A stretch of DNA of 5,500 nt from Thermoplasmatota archaeon (GTDB lineage: Archaea > Thermoplasmatota > E2 > DHVEG-1), in NCBI GenBank assembly GCA_022866015.1, contig JALHTX010000153.1, positions 1 through 5,500 of the forward strand. The letters are read 5' to 3'. Numbering within the stretch: the stretch's first letter is position 1; each line of letters begins with the position of its first letter. The position numbers were made by a program, and so were the translations under genes. The notes under the pieces are model-generated. The model was not told where the DNA came from, did no database searches, and saw only the letters and a program-made list of their open reading frames with translations. Shown in pieces: positions 1-5,500 of this stretch.

Positions 1-35
1 AAAGTTAATTCAGGAAACCACATTATTTTTATAGT

Positions 36-180
36 TTAGTAAAGACCTGTTATGTTTCCTTTTTCATCAATATCTATATCTTCAGAAATTGGTTTTTTTA
101 GGTTATAGTAATTGGTTTAGTATTTTTTCAAAGGTAAAGAGATTTGAACTTGGAGCCAAAATACCTTCCCCTGCATTAAT
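36..180 (-). pseudogene. possible degraded 3' coding remnant downstream of the AbrB-PhoU gene
   Basis: There is no intact gene in these bases. On the minus strand two adjoining frames look protein-like. Directly after the regulator's stop and in its frame, about 25 codons read INAGEGILAPSSNLFTFEKI and a few more, ending at a TAA (103-105). In the frame one base over, a stretch ending at a TAA at 36-38 reads LKKPISEDIDIDEKGNITGL and then Y. The two frames would join at a run of seven A (minus strand, 93-99) if one stop and one frameshift were allowed. The charged, ordered codon pattern of the second stretch resembles a true protein C-terminus. I do not recognise the family and see no start codon or ribosome-binding site that would make it a live gene. 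It may equally be chance in AT-rich spacer. No convincing terminator for the regulator transcript is visible. Confidence 0.2.
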
Positions 181-1185
181 TTAATGTTCGGTCACTAAAT
201 AGTTAATGACATTTTCCGATATGTCTTCTGCATATTCTCCTATTCTTCTGATACTCTCTACAACATATCCCACATGGATTGCTATAATACCTTTCTGTTT
301 TAGTGCAATGGCATTAATTTCTTCACAAAGCAATTCAAGTTTAGTGACAGATTCGATTGTTTCATTAGATGCTTTTATATCTTTTTTAAAGAATGCCCCC
401 ATACTCTTATTAAAAATATCTAACGAAAGGTTACTTGCTAAGAGTATACGATCCATTGTCTGTTTATTCAAGTCGCTATCAACAAGTTTTGGAATGTTTT
501 GTGCAATTCTTACAACATGATCCCCGATACGCTCGATTATTTTACTAATAAGAAAACAAGTAGAGGTCATCCCTATAGTAATATTCATTTTTCCTGCGAG
601 ACTAACATTTTGTAAAATAATATTATATTGTCGTGCGACCAGCCAATGCAAACGATCAACATCATCATCTCTTGAAAGAACATCTCCAGCTAATTTTTTA
701 TCTTTGGTTTGAAATGCACGCATCGTATCTTCATGCATCCCCTTAACAATAATGTGCATCCTTTTAATGATCCTATCAAGAGGCATCTCCATGGGATTGA
801 GAAGATCTTTTAATGTCACAGACATATCTGTTTCTTCAACAACCTCTGGACCTATCGCTAGTTGAGTAAAAGATCTAATAACATTTCGAATAGTAGTTGG
901 CATGCGGGATGTTGATGTAATTTTGATAGATGTAAATCCTGAGATATAAGCACCAATTAATAATTGTAGAAGATAGTTTGGTTTTTGGATGTTGCTAACA
1001 TTAAATTCTTTTATTCTCTGTAGTTGTTCCTGTGTTATTTTTGGATTGAGTACTAATGTACCATCCGATTGTATGTTGATTGCCAATTGATCATTTTTCT
1101 TTATATTCATAGTTCTGATCCATTCTTTTGGCAATGTGATAACGTAAGAAGATCCGCCTGTGATTTGTACACGTCTTATTTCCAT
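181..1185 (-). CDS. AbrB-PhoU phosphate-responsive transcriptional regulator
   Basis: A 334-residue archaeal-type phosphate regulator, likely a cytoplasmic DNA-binding protein that senses phosphate or transporter status. Residues 1-48 (MEIRRVQITGGSSYVITLPK, then EWIRTMNIKKND and DGTLVLNPK) match the AbrB/MazE/SpoVT swapped-hairpin DNA-binding fold. After a linker region of about 80 residues come two PhoU-like helical repeats. The first has RDDDVDRLHW (172-181) and ERIGDH (218-223); the second ends in RRIGEYAED (313-321). These acidic ERIGD-type motifs bind metal clusters in characterised PhoU proteins. The start is supported by AAGGTGG (minus strand, 1190-1196) four bases before the ATG. The gene is divergent from the pst operon and shares its 137-base promoter region, so autoregulation and control of pst are likely but inferred. 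No defects are visible. Some archaeal relatives are simply annotated PhoU. Confidence 0.9.
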   Translation of the reverse strand: MEIRRVQITGGSSYVITLPKEWIRTMNIKKNDQLAINIQSDGTLVLNPKITQEQLQRIKEFNVSNIQKPNYLLQLLIGAYISGFTSIKITSTSRMPTTIRNVIRSFTQLAIGPEVVEETDMSVTLKDLLNPMEMPLDRIIKRMHIIVKGMHEDTMRAFQTKDKKLAGDVLSRDDDVDRLHWLVARQYNIILQNVSLAGKMNITIGMTSTCFLISKIIERIGDHVVRIAQNIPKLVDSDLNKQTMDRILLASNLSLDIFNKSMGAFFKKDIKASNETIESVTKLELLCEEINAIALKQKGIIAIHVGYVVESIRRIGEYAEDISENVINYLVTEH

Positions 1186-1189
1186 TATT

Positions 1190-1196
1190 CCACCTT
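1190..1196 (-). promoter_or_regulatory. ribosome-binding site of the AbrB-PhoU gene
   Basis: The minus strand reads AAGGTGG four bases before the ATG whose reverse complement is at 1183-1185. It fits the archaeal 16S anti-Shine-Dalgarno sequence and decides this start over later Met codons. Confidence 0.75.
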
Positions 1197-1208
1197 ATTA
1201 TCTATAAA

Positions 1209-1263
1209 ATTGGGACCTTCATAAATATTTCCATAGGTCTCTATTTTTTCAATAGGACTATAT
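1209..1263. promoter_or_regulatory. candidate operator: repeated ATAGGNCT motif between divergent genes
   Basis: Two direct copies, ATAGGTCTCTAT (1233-1244) and ATAGGACTATAT (1252-1263), agree at 10 of 12 bases and start 19 bases apart, near two helical turns. A third, inverted copy at 1209-1220 (minus strand GAAGGTCCCAAT) agrees with the first at 8 of 12 bases. The inverted and first direct copies form an imperfect 7-base inverted repeat (GGGACCT at 1212-1218, AGGTCTC at 1235-1241) that flanks the candidate TATA box of the regulator gene. These G/C-bearing words stand out in otherwise A/T-only spacer. Binding by the neighbouring AbrB-PhoU protein is a guess. Confidence 0.4.
1221..1230 (-). 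promoter_or_regulatory. candidate TATA box for the AbrB-PhoU gene
   Basis: The minus strand reads AAATATTTAT here. At normal archaeal spacing (about 25 nt from box centre to start site), transcription would begin near 1200, leaving a short leader that contains the GGTGG ribosome-binding site. A nearer box (TTTTATAG on the minus strand, 1202-1209) would put the start site inside the gene, so it is less likely. The placement is inference from spacing in AT-rich DNA. Confidence 0.35.
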
Positions 1264-1286
1264 ATAACACTATACTATATGTAGAT

Positions 1287-1299
1287 AAAATATATATTT
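1287..1299 (+). promoter_or_regulatory. candidate TATA box of the pst operon, implying a leaderless pstS mRNA
   Basis: AAAATATATATTT lies with its centre about 30 bases before the pstS ATG. At normal archaeal spacing the transcript would begin within a few bases of that ATG. No GGTGA-like site precedes the ATG (the bases before it are TATAAATAG), which fits a leaderless message. An alternative box, CTATATATAAC at 1258-1268, would give a leader of about 35 bases, still without a ribosome-binding site. Confidence 0.4.
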
Positions 1300-1322
1300 C
1301 CTATTTTCTTGTATATAAATAG

Positions 1323-2225
1323 ATGATGCCGTTAGTTTGGATAAGAAAGAATAAAAAGTCGAGAATGATAATGATGGGACTCATCATCATAGTCACCTTT
1401 TGCTCAACACTGTTTAGTGGATGTTTACAAAATCATGCAGGATTTTCTATTGTCATAATTGGTAGAGATAGTACATCTGGAACACGAGAATTCTTCTGGC
1501 AACATGTCATGGGGAAAGAAGATTTTTCCATCATGTTACAAGAGAGAAACTCAAACGGCGGTGTATATCTCACTGTGACGCAAACGCCTGGGGCAATAGG
1601 ATATGTTAGTCTTGGTTACGTTGACAATGGAGTAAAGGCATTAAAAATAAATAACATTACAGCAAACATAAGCAATATCCTCACTGGAAAGTATCCAATA
1701 GCACGTGATCTTTTAATGTTTACAAAAGGAAATGCAACAGGGGTCGTAAAAGAATTCATCGAATATATCCAAAGTACGGAAGGCCAGGTAGTTGTAGAAG
1801 AAGAGGGATTTGTGCCTCTTCCAACAAATATCTCTTATAATTCTTCTGGAAAACACCTCAGTGGCACTCTTAGTATTAGTGGATCTACAACAGTGTTTCC
1901 TATTGCTGAAAAAGCAAAAGATGCATTCGTGAGGTTGTATCCAGATATTTCGATAACTGTTAGCTCCACTGGTTCTGGCGCAGGAATTGTAGCAGTTGCC
2001 CAAGAAACAGTTGATATTGGTATGTCGTCCCGTGATCTTAAATTATCAGAAGGTAACTTAGGGCTTGTAAAATATGTCATTGCAAAGGATGGTATTGCTA
2101 TAATTGTCAACCCAGAAAATACTTTTGTTGATTCGTTAACGATGGAGCAACTAAAAGCAATTTACAAAGGAGAAATTAAAAACTGGGAAGATTTAGATAA
2201 AATAATAGGAGTAGTGGCCACTTAA
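1323..2225 (+). CDS. pstS: phosphate-binding lipoprotein PstS, circularly permuted
   Basis: The phosphate-capturing subunit of the Pst ABC importer, 300 residues. Residues 1-34 are an export signal: basic RKNKKSR, a hydrophobic stretch from about 15 to 31, then LFSGC, a lipobox-like site with Cys34 as the probable anchor. The halves of the mature protein are in swapped order. Residues 41-167 (VIIGRDSTSGTREFF, SQTPGAIGYV-like QTPGAIGYVSLGYV, EEEGFVPL) correspond to the usual C-terminal half. Residues 181-300 (SGSTTVFPIAEKA, STGSGAG, DIGMSSRDLK, IAKDGIAIIVNP, IKNWEDL) correspond to the usual N-terminal half. A 13-residue linker rich in Asn and Ser joins them. All four phosphate-contacting segments known from PstS (GSTT, GSGAG, the DIG Asp, RDSxSGT) are kept, and the total length is normal, so a working fold is plausible. 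Several N-glycosylation sequons agree with an outer-surface location. The TAA directly abuts the pstC ATG. The start is chosen on the leaderless promoter; Met2 or Met15 are alternatives. Confidence 0.88.
   Translation: MMPLVWIRKNKKSRMIMMGLIIIVTFCSTLFSGCLQNHAGFSIVIIGRDSTSGTREFFWQHVMGKEDFSIMLQERNSNGGVYLTVTQTPGAIGYVSLGYVDNGVKALKINNITANISNILTGKYPIARDLLMFTKGNATGVVKEFIEYIQSTEGQVVVEEEGFVPLPTNISYNSSGKHLSGTLSISGSTTVFPIAEKAKDAFVRLYPDISITVSSTGSGAGIVAVAQETVDIGMSSRDLKLSEGNLGLVKYVIAKDGIAIIVNPENTFVDSLTMEQLKAIYKGEIKNWEDLDKIIGVVAT
2213..2222. repeat. 10-base GC-rich palindrome at the pstS-pstC junction
   Basis: AGTGGCCACT is a perfect palindrome covering the last codons of pstS, immediately before its TAA and the pstC ATG. 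It does not extend further. It lies at the new C-terminus created by the permutation, so it may mark a breakpoint, but ten bases can arise by chance. Confidence 0.4.
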
Positions 2226-2660
2226 ATGGCTATAAAATTACACTTTCCGCAAAAAGGTAATTTTACAAAAAAAAATTTCAAAGAAAATAGTATTAAAACT
2301 GTTTTGTTCCTAAGTGCAATCTCTGCAGTCATCATCATCTTCTCTATAATCTTTTTTTTGCTGCGTGATGCATATCCAATTTTTCAAACCGCTGGTATAT
2401 GGGATATTCTTTCTGGTATAAAATGGAATCCAACTGGAGAACCGCCAAATTATGGTGCATTTTCTTTAATTGTAGGAACATTACTTGTTACAATTGGTGC
2501 CATGGTTATTGCTATTCCACTTAGTCTTGGTTGTGCCATTTTTATTTCTGAAATTGCAACTCCACGAATGAAATCAATAATAAAACCTACAATAGAACTA
2601 CTTGCTGGAATACCTTCTGTTGTCTTTGGTTTTTTTGGATTAATAATACTCACAACCTGA
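2226..2660 (+). CDS. pstC: phosphate permease PstC, N-terminal part, ending at an in-frame TGA
   Basis: The first 144 residues of the PstC membrane subunit. A basic cytoplasmic start is followed by helix 1 (about 24-46), an extracellular stretch with IKWNPTGEPPNYGAF, helix 2 (about 77-100, GTLLVTIGAMVIAIPLSLG) and helix 3 (about 115-143, ELLAGIPSVVFGFFGL). These are standard PstC motifs. PstC is normally about 300 residues with six helices, so this piece alone cannot be a working permease. The frame continues without shift after the TGA at codon 145: LRISFNQPSGESWLAGSILL leads straight into the rest of PstC. The ATG directly follows the pstS TAA. No GGTGA site precedes it, only GGAG (2208-2211) at long spacing, so translation may be coupled to pstS. 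Confidence 0.8.
   Translation: MAIKLHFPQKGNFTKKNFKENSIKTVLFLSAISAVIIIFSIIFFLLRDAYPIFQTAGIWDILSGIKWNPTGEPPNYGAFSLIVGTLLVTIGAMVIAIPLSLGCAIFISEIATPRMKSIIKPTIELLAGIPSVVFGFFGLIILTT
2658..2660 (+). other. in-frame TGA interrupting the pstC-pstA frame
   Basis: This TGA falls at codon 145 of a 647-codon frame from 2226 to 4166, at the end of PstC helix 3 (IILTT-stop-LRISF). From memory, family members usually carry Trp, Leu or another bulky residue here, and TGG would differ by one base. The base after the stop is C; UGA-C is a leaky stop context in systems with eRF1-type release factors, to which archaeal aRF1 is related. No frameshift accompanies it. A recent nonsense mutation, a base-calling error or readthrough are all possible. 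Confidence 0.85.
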
Positions 2661-2726
2661 CTTAGAATATCATTTAATCAACCATCAGGTGAATCTTGGC
2701 TTGCAGGCTCCATACTGCTTGGCATA

Positions 2727-4169
2727 ATGGCAATACCAACAATTACTAGTGTTGCAGAAGATGCAATTAGTTCAGTGCCATGTGAGTATAAAGATGGATC
2801 ACTTGCTTTAGGTGCTACACGGTGGCAGACTATAAGCAAAGTGATTGTTCCTTCTGCATTATCTGGAATTACAGCAGCAATTATTCTTGGTATCGGACGA
2901 GCTATCGGAGAAACCATGGCAGTCATGATGGTTTGCGGAAATCCCACATATGGTCTTATTCCTAAGCCGATTACTAACGTTTTTTATCCAATTAAAACTC
3001 TTACTTCAACCTTGGGAATTGAAATGGGGGAAGTAGCAACAGGTAGTAATCATTACTATGCATTATTTGGACTGGCTCTTCTTCTTTTAATAATTACTTT
3101 AATTGTCAATATTGCTGCTACAATGATTTTAGGTAGATTAAAAGAAAAACATTTGGCAATATCAAAAAAGAAAAAATTTTTATCATATGAAATCCTGAAT
3201 AAAATCAAGCAGTTTTTCTATATTCTTATGGCAATTGTCATTGTATCGATGCTCTTTATCTCTATAGGACCGCTACCAACGTTGTTTATTCTTGCTATTG
3301 TTATAGGTATCTACTATCTTACCAAAAAAATAACAGTAAAAACTATGCAAAAAATTGCTTTTAGCACAATAACTTTAGCAGTTCTAACGGTTATTATTAT
3401 TCTTGGAATCATTCTTGTATACATCATCTCAAATGGCTTGGGTGCACTTAGTTGGGATTTCATAACGCAAGGGCCAAGTAATATTGGTAGATCTGGTGGT
3501 ATTTTCCCAGCGATTATTGGAACCTTGTATCTTGTTGTTGGTGCTATTTTAATTGCATTACCTCTGGGAGTAGGAGCAGCAGTTTATCTGAATGAATATA
3601 TAAAAGAGGGAAAAATAAAAAAGATTATCCGTGCTGGTGCAGATCTTTTAAATGGTACACCATCTATTGTATTTGGGTTATTTGGTTTTGCGTTTTTTGT
3701 TTTGTATCTGAAAATGGGTTTTTCGTTACTCGCAGGTCAAATAACCCTGGCTTTTATGATTCTACCTACCATAATTAGAACAACTGAAGAAGCATTAAAA
3801 GGTGTTCCACAAACACTGCGAGAAGGAAGTCTAGCACTTGGAGCATCAAAATGGCAGACAATTAGTAAAGTTGTATTACCACCAGCAGCCCCAGGAATTC
3901 TTACTGGTGCAATTCTTGGAATAGGAAGAGCCGCTGGTGAAACAGCCCCAATTATGTTTACAGCAGTTGTCTTTTCAAATTTTATTCCAAATTCAGTTTT
4001 TGAGCCAGTAAATGCATTACCATATCACTTATTTATGCTATCTACATCAGTACCAGGTTCACAACAGAATCAAGCAGGTACAGCTCTTGTATTGTTGCTC
4101 TTAGTTTTTGGTATTTATTTGATTGCAATTCTTCTTAGAAATAGATATAGAAAAACTATGAAATGGTGA
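2727..4169 (+). CDS. pstA: fused permease: C-terminal part of PstC joined to full PstA
   Basis: This is the open part of the joined frame after the TGA; coding similarity actually resumes at 2661, and the ATG at 2727 lacks a ribosome-binding site. Residues 1-145 finish Pst[13 protein letters not shown], the EAA loop [15 protein letters not shown] (28-42) that docks onto Pst[13 protein letters not shown], and a last helix (about 113-137). A Lys-rich linker (145-162) follows, then an extra two-helix hairpin (about 163-200) absent from ordinary PstA. The PstA core begins near 207: helix at 210-235, [29 protein letters not shown], the EAA loop [15 protein letters not shown] (371-385), [14 protein letters not shown], and a final helix (451-470). 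An internal Met207 (3345) could start a separate PstA, but no GGTGA precedes it. The two halves are paralogous, as expected for PstC and PstA. The closing TGA overlaps the pstB ribosome-binding site. Confidence 0.8.
   Translation: MAIPTITSVAEDAISSVPCEYKDGSLALGATRWQTISKVIVPSALSGITAAIILGIGRAIGETMAVMMVCGNPTYGLIPKPITNVFYPIKTLTSTLGIEMGEVATGSNHYYALFGLALLLLIITLIVNIAATMILGRLKEKHLAISKKKKFLSYEILNKIKQFFYILMAIVIVSMLFISIGPLPTLFILAIVIGIYYLTKKITVKTMQKIAFSTITLAVLTVIIILGIILVYIISNGLGALSWDFITQGPSNIGRSGGIFPAIIGTLYLVVGAILIALPLGVGAAVYLNEYIKEGKIKKIIRAGADLLNGTPSIVFGLFGFAFFVLYLKMGFSLLAGQITLAFMILPTIIRTTEEALKGVPQTLREGSLALGASKWQTISKVVLPPAAPGILTGAILGIGRAAGETAPIMFTAVVFSNFIPNSVFEPVNALPYHLFMLSTSVPGSQQNQAGTALVLLLLVFGIYLIAILLRNRYRKTMKW
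4165..4169 (+). promoter_or_regulatory. ribosome-binding site of pstB overlapping the pstA stop
   Basis: GGTGA, four bases before the pstB ATG at 4174, includes the TGA stop of the preceding frame. The overlap implies translational coupling of permease and ATPase. Confidence 0.75.
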
Positions 4170-4173
4170 AAAA

Positions 4174-4935
4174 ATGACTAAAAATGTGATAATTAAAACA
4201 GAAAATCTTAATCTTTGGTATGGTGAAAAACAAGTATTAAAAGATATTAACATGAGTATCCAACCAAATAAAATAACAGCACTTATTGGTCCTTCAGGAT
4301 GTGGGAAATCTACCCTCATTAGGTGTTTCAATCGTATGAATGATGTTATTCCTAATTGTAAAATTAAGGGACAAGTTTTTTTCGATAGCAAAGACATCTA
4401 TGGGGCTAATATTGATGCTGCAGAGGTAAGAAAAAAAATAGGTATGGTTTTTCAAAAACCTAATCCCTTTCCAAAATCAATCTACGAAAATATTGCCTAT
4501 GGTTCAAAAATTCAGGGTATAAAAGATAAAAAAATACTCGATGGTATAGTTGAGAAAAGCCTAAAGAGCTCAGCACTTTGGGACGAAGTGAAAGATAGAC
4601 TCAATGAACCAGCAATGGGTCTTTCGGGTGGTCAGCAACAAAGGTTATGCATTGCTAGATCGCTTTCTATAGAACCAGAAATAATCTTGATGGATGAACC
4701 ATGTTCAGCACTTGATCCTATTGCAACTGCAAAAATTGAAGATTTAATGACGAAATTAAAAAAGAAATATACAGTTATTATTGTTACACATAATATGCAA
4801 CAAGCAGCCCGTGTAAGCGACTACACTGCATATATGTACCTTGGAAAACTCATAGAATATGGACAAACAAAACAAATATTTGAGAACCCAAAAGAAGAAT
4901 TAACTGAGAAATATATAACAGGTAGATTTGGATAA
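4174..4935 (+). CDS. pstB: phosphate import ATP-binding protein PstB
   Basis: The cytoplasmic ATPase that drives phosphate import by pairing with the EAA loops of PstC and PstA. At 253 residues it has normal family length and every expected ABC motif: Walker [10 protein letters not shown] (39-47, Lys45), Q-loop [10 protein letters not shown] (Gln94), signature LSGGQQQR (150-157), Walker B ILMDEP (171-176, catalytic Glu175), D-loop SALD (178-181) and H-loop VTHNM (His206). The sequences CFNRMND after Walker [19 protein letters not shown], and the tail [25 protein letters not shown] are hallmarks that separate PstB from other ABC ATPases. The start is fixed by GGTGA four bases upstream. It lies four bases after the pstA stop, within the same operon, and shows no sign of decay, which suggests that the transporter is, or was until recently, functional. 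Confidence 0.96.
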   Translation: MTKNVIIKTENLNLWYGEKQVLKDINMSIQPNKITALIGPSGCGKSTLIRCFNRMNDVIPNCKIKGQVFFDSKDIYGANIDAAEVRKKIGMVFQKPNPFPKSIYENIAYGSKIQGIKDKKILDGIVEKSLKSSALWDEVKDRLNEPAMGLSGGQQQRLCIARSLSIEPEIILMDEPCSALDPIATAKIEDLMTKLKKKYTVIIVTHNMQQAARVSDYTAYMYLGKLIEYGQTKQIFENPKEELTEKYITGRFG

Positions 4936-4940
4936 GGTGA
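4936..4940 (+). promoter_or_regulatory. ribosome-binding site of phoU
   Basis: GGTGA follows directly on the pstB TAA (4933-4935) and lies six bases before the ATG at 4947. It supports both the start and operon membership. Confidence 0.75.
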
Positions 4941-4946
4941 AAAAAT

Positions 4947-5500
4947 ATGGTTGAAAAGTTTCATAACGAGTTGGAAAAACTAAAACAAGATTTATTGAAA
5001 ATGGGCGACCTTGCTATATCAATGTTATGCAGCTCTGTTGAATCATTAAAAAATCTAGATGTTGAGAAAGCAAATACAGTTATTGTAAAAAAAGTAGAAT
5101 TGGCAAAAAAGAATATACAACTCGAAGAAGAAGCATTACAATTGATTGCTTTGTATCAGCCTATGGCTATAGATATGCGTACAATTGCCTGTTGCTTAAA
5201 AATGACTACAGATCTTAATAGAATTGGTAGGTATGGTAAGGATATCGCCAAGGTTACAAAGGAGATATACCCTGGGCCACATATTAAAAAAATAATAAGC
5301 ATCCCCCATATGAATGAGATTGTATGTAAAATGATTAACGATGTTTTTAATGCATTTAATACAGGTGATGTTTCTTTGCTCAAGGGGTTTACTGAACGAG
5401 ATAACGATGTAGACGAGCTCCGATATTCTATTTTCCGAGAGTGTATTTCCTATATGATGGAAGACCAAAAAAACATTACGATTTGTACTAACTATATCTT
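4947..5500 (+). CDS. phoU: phosphate transport regulator PhoU, incomplete at window end
   Basis: The first 184 residues of a classical PhoU without a DNA-binding domain; about 30 to 40 residues should lie beyond the window. PhoU proteins are cytoplasmic helical bundles that damp Pst uptake when phosphate is plentiful. Repeat 1 shows FHNELEKLKQDLLKMGDLA (5-23), LIALYQPMAIDMRTI (66-80) and DLNRIGRYGKDIA (89-101). Repeat 2 begins within FTERDNDVDELRYSIFRECI (138-157) and MMEDQKNITI (170-179). In repeat 1 the usual RIGD reads RIGR, a change I believe is common among archaeal PhoU, with the acidic residue supplied by the nearby KD. The partner motif of repeat 2 is outside the window. It is the last visible operon gene, 11 bases after pstB. 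It is a separate protein from the divergent AbrB-PhoU and probably acts on the transporter rather than on DNA. Confidence 0.9.
   Translation, partial: MVEKFHNELEKLKQDLLKMGDLAISMLCSSVESLKNLDVEKANTVIVKKVELAKKNIQLEEEALQLIALYQPMAIDMRTIACCLKMTTDLNRIGRYGKDIAKVTKEIYPGPHIKKIISIPHMNEIVCKMINDVFNAFNTGDVSLLKGFTERDNDVDELRYSIFRECISYMMEDQKNITICTNYI

Noticed and set aside
131..168. Inverted repeat AAGGTA/TACCTT as a terminator for the regulator gene
   Set aside because: The stem is six bases with a loop of about 25, does not extend inward, and no T-run follows on the minus strand.
133..170. tRNA-like word GTTCAAATC on the minus strand, resembling a T-arm
   Set aside because: The flanking bases do not pair as a T-stem and no acceptor, anticodon or D arms can be drawn.
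206..520. Plus-strand open frame opposite the AbrB-PhoU gene
   Set aside because: It lies antisense within a well-supported gene, has no recognisable domain and no ribosome-binding site.
2658..2660. TGA read as selenocysteine
   Set aside because: The position is at the end of a membrane helix in a transporter where the family has ordinary bulky residues, and no Cys-homologous position or SECIS-like hairpin was seen.
2688..2730. GGTGA at 2688-2692 as a ribosome-binding site restarting translation after the TGA
   Set aside because: The TTG just after it is out of frame and the in-frame ATG at 2727 is over 30 bases away; the bases read as Gly-Glu within conserved PstC sequence.
2658..4169. Genome-wide reassignment of TGA to Trp
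   Set aside because: All recognised Trp positions in the window use TGG, and a TGA is used as the natural stop of the pstA half. A reassigned AT-rich genome should use TGA for Trp often. Readthrough of the pstA TGA would reach a TAA after three codons, so this is not fully excluded.
4101..4397. Minus-strand open frame across the pstA-pstB junction
   Set aside because: It is antisense to PstB Walker A and the PstA tail and shows no features of its own.
5156..5468. Two overlapping minus-strand open frames at the window end
   Set aside because: They lie opposite the incomplete phoU, whose plus-strand reading has clear family motifs.

Overview
The window holds an archaeal high-affinity phosphate uptake (Pst) locus, rich in A and T. 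The archaeal assignment rests on three things seen in the sequence. A divergent regulator joins an AbrB/SpoVT-type DNA-binding domain to a PhoU helical domain, an architecture typical of archaea. The ribosome-binding sites that can be recognised are GGTGA or GGTGG. The first gene of the operon appears to be leaderless, with a TATA-like box about 25 nt before its ATG. I cannot name the lineage; a euryarchaeon is the best guess.

Layout: 1-180 holds no intact gene, only a possible degraded 3' coding remnant on the minus strand. 181-1185 (minus) is the AbrB-PhoU regulator. 1186-1322 is a divergent promoter region with a repeated ATAGGNCT motif. From 1323 a plus-strand operon runs off the window: pstS (1323-2225), a joined pstC-pstA frame (2226-4169) broken once by a TGA at 2658-2660, pstB (4174-4935), and a classical phoU (4947 to the end, incomplete). 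PstS captures phosphate outside the cell, PstC and PstA form the membrane channel, PstB supplies ATP hydrolysis, and the PhoU proteins are expected to tie uptake to phosphate status.

Three things make the locus unusual. First, PstS appears circularly permuted: after the lipoprotein signal comes the half that is normally C-terminal (RDSTSGTREFF through EEGFVPL), then a short linker, then the half that is normally N-terminal (SGSTTVFP through IKNWEDL). All the expected phosphate-binding motifs are present but in swapped order. Second, PstC and PstA are encoded in one reading frame with no stop or ribosome-binding site between them, and an extra two-helix hairpin sits at the join. Third, that frame carries a single in-frame TGA at the end of PstC membrane helix 3, while everything on either side is well preserved. 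This could be a recent nonsense mutation, a sequencing error or stop-codon readthrough.
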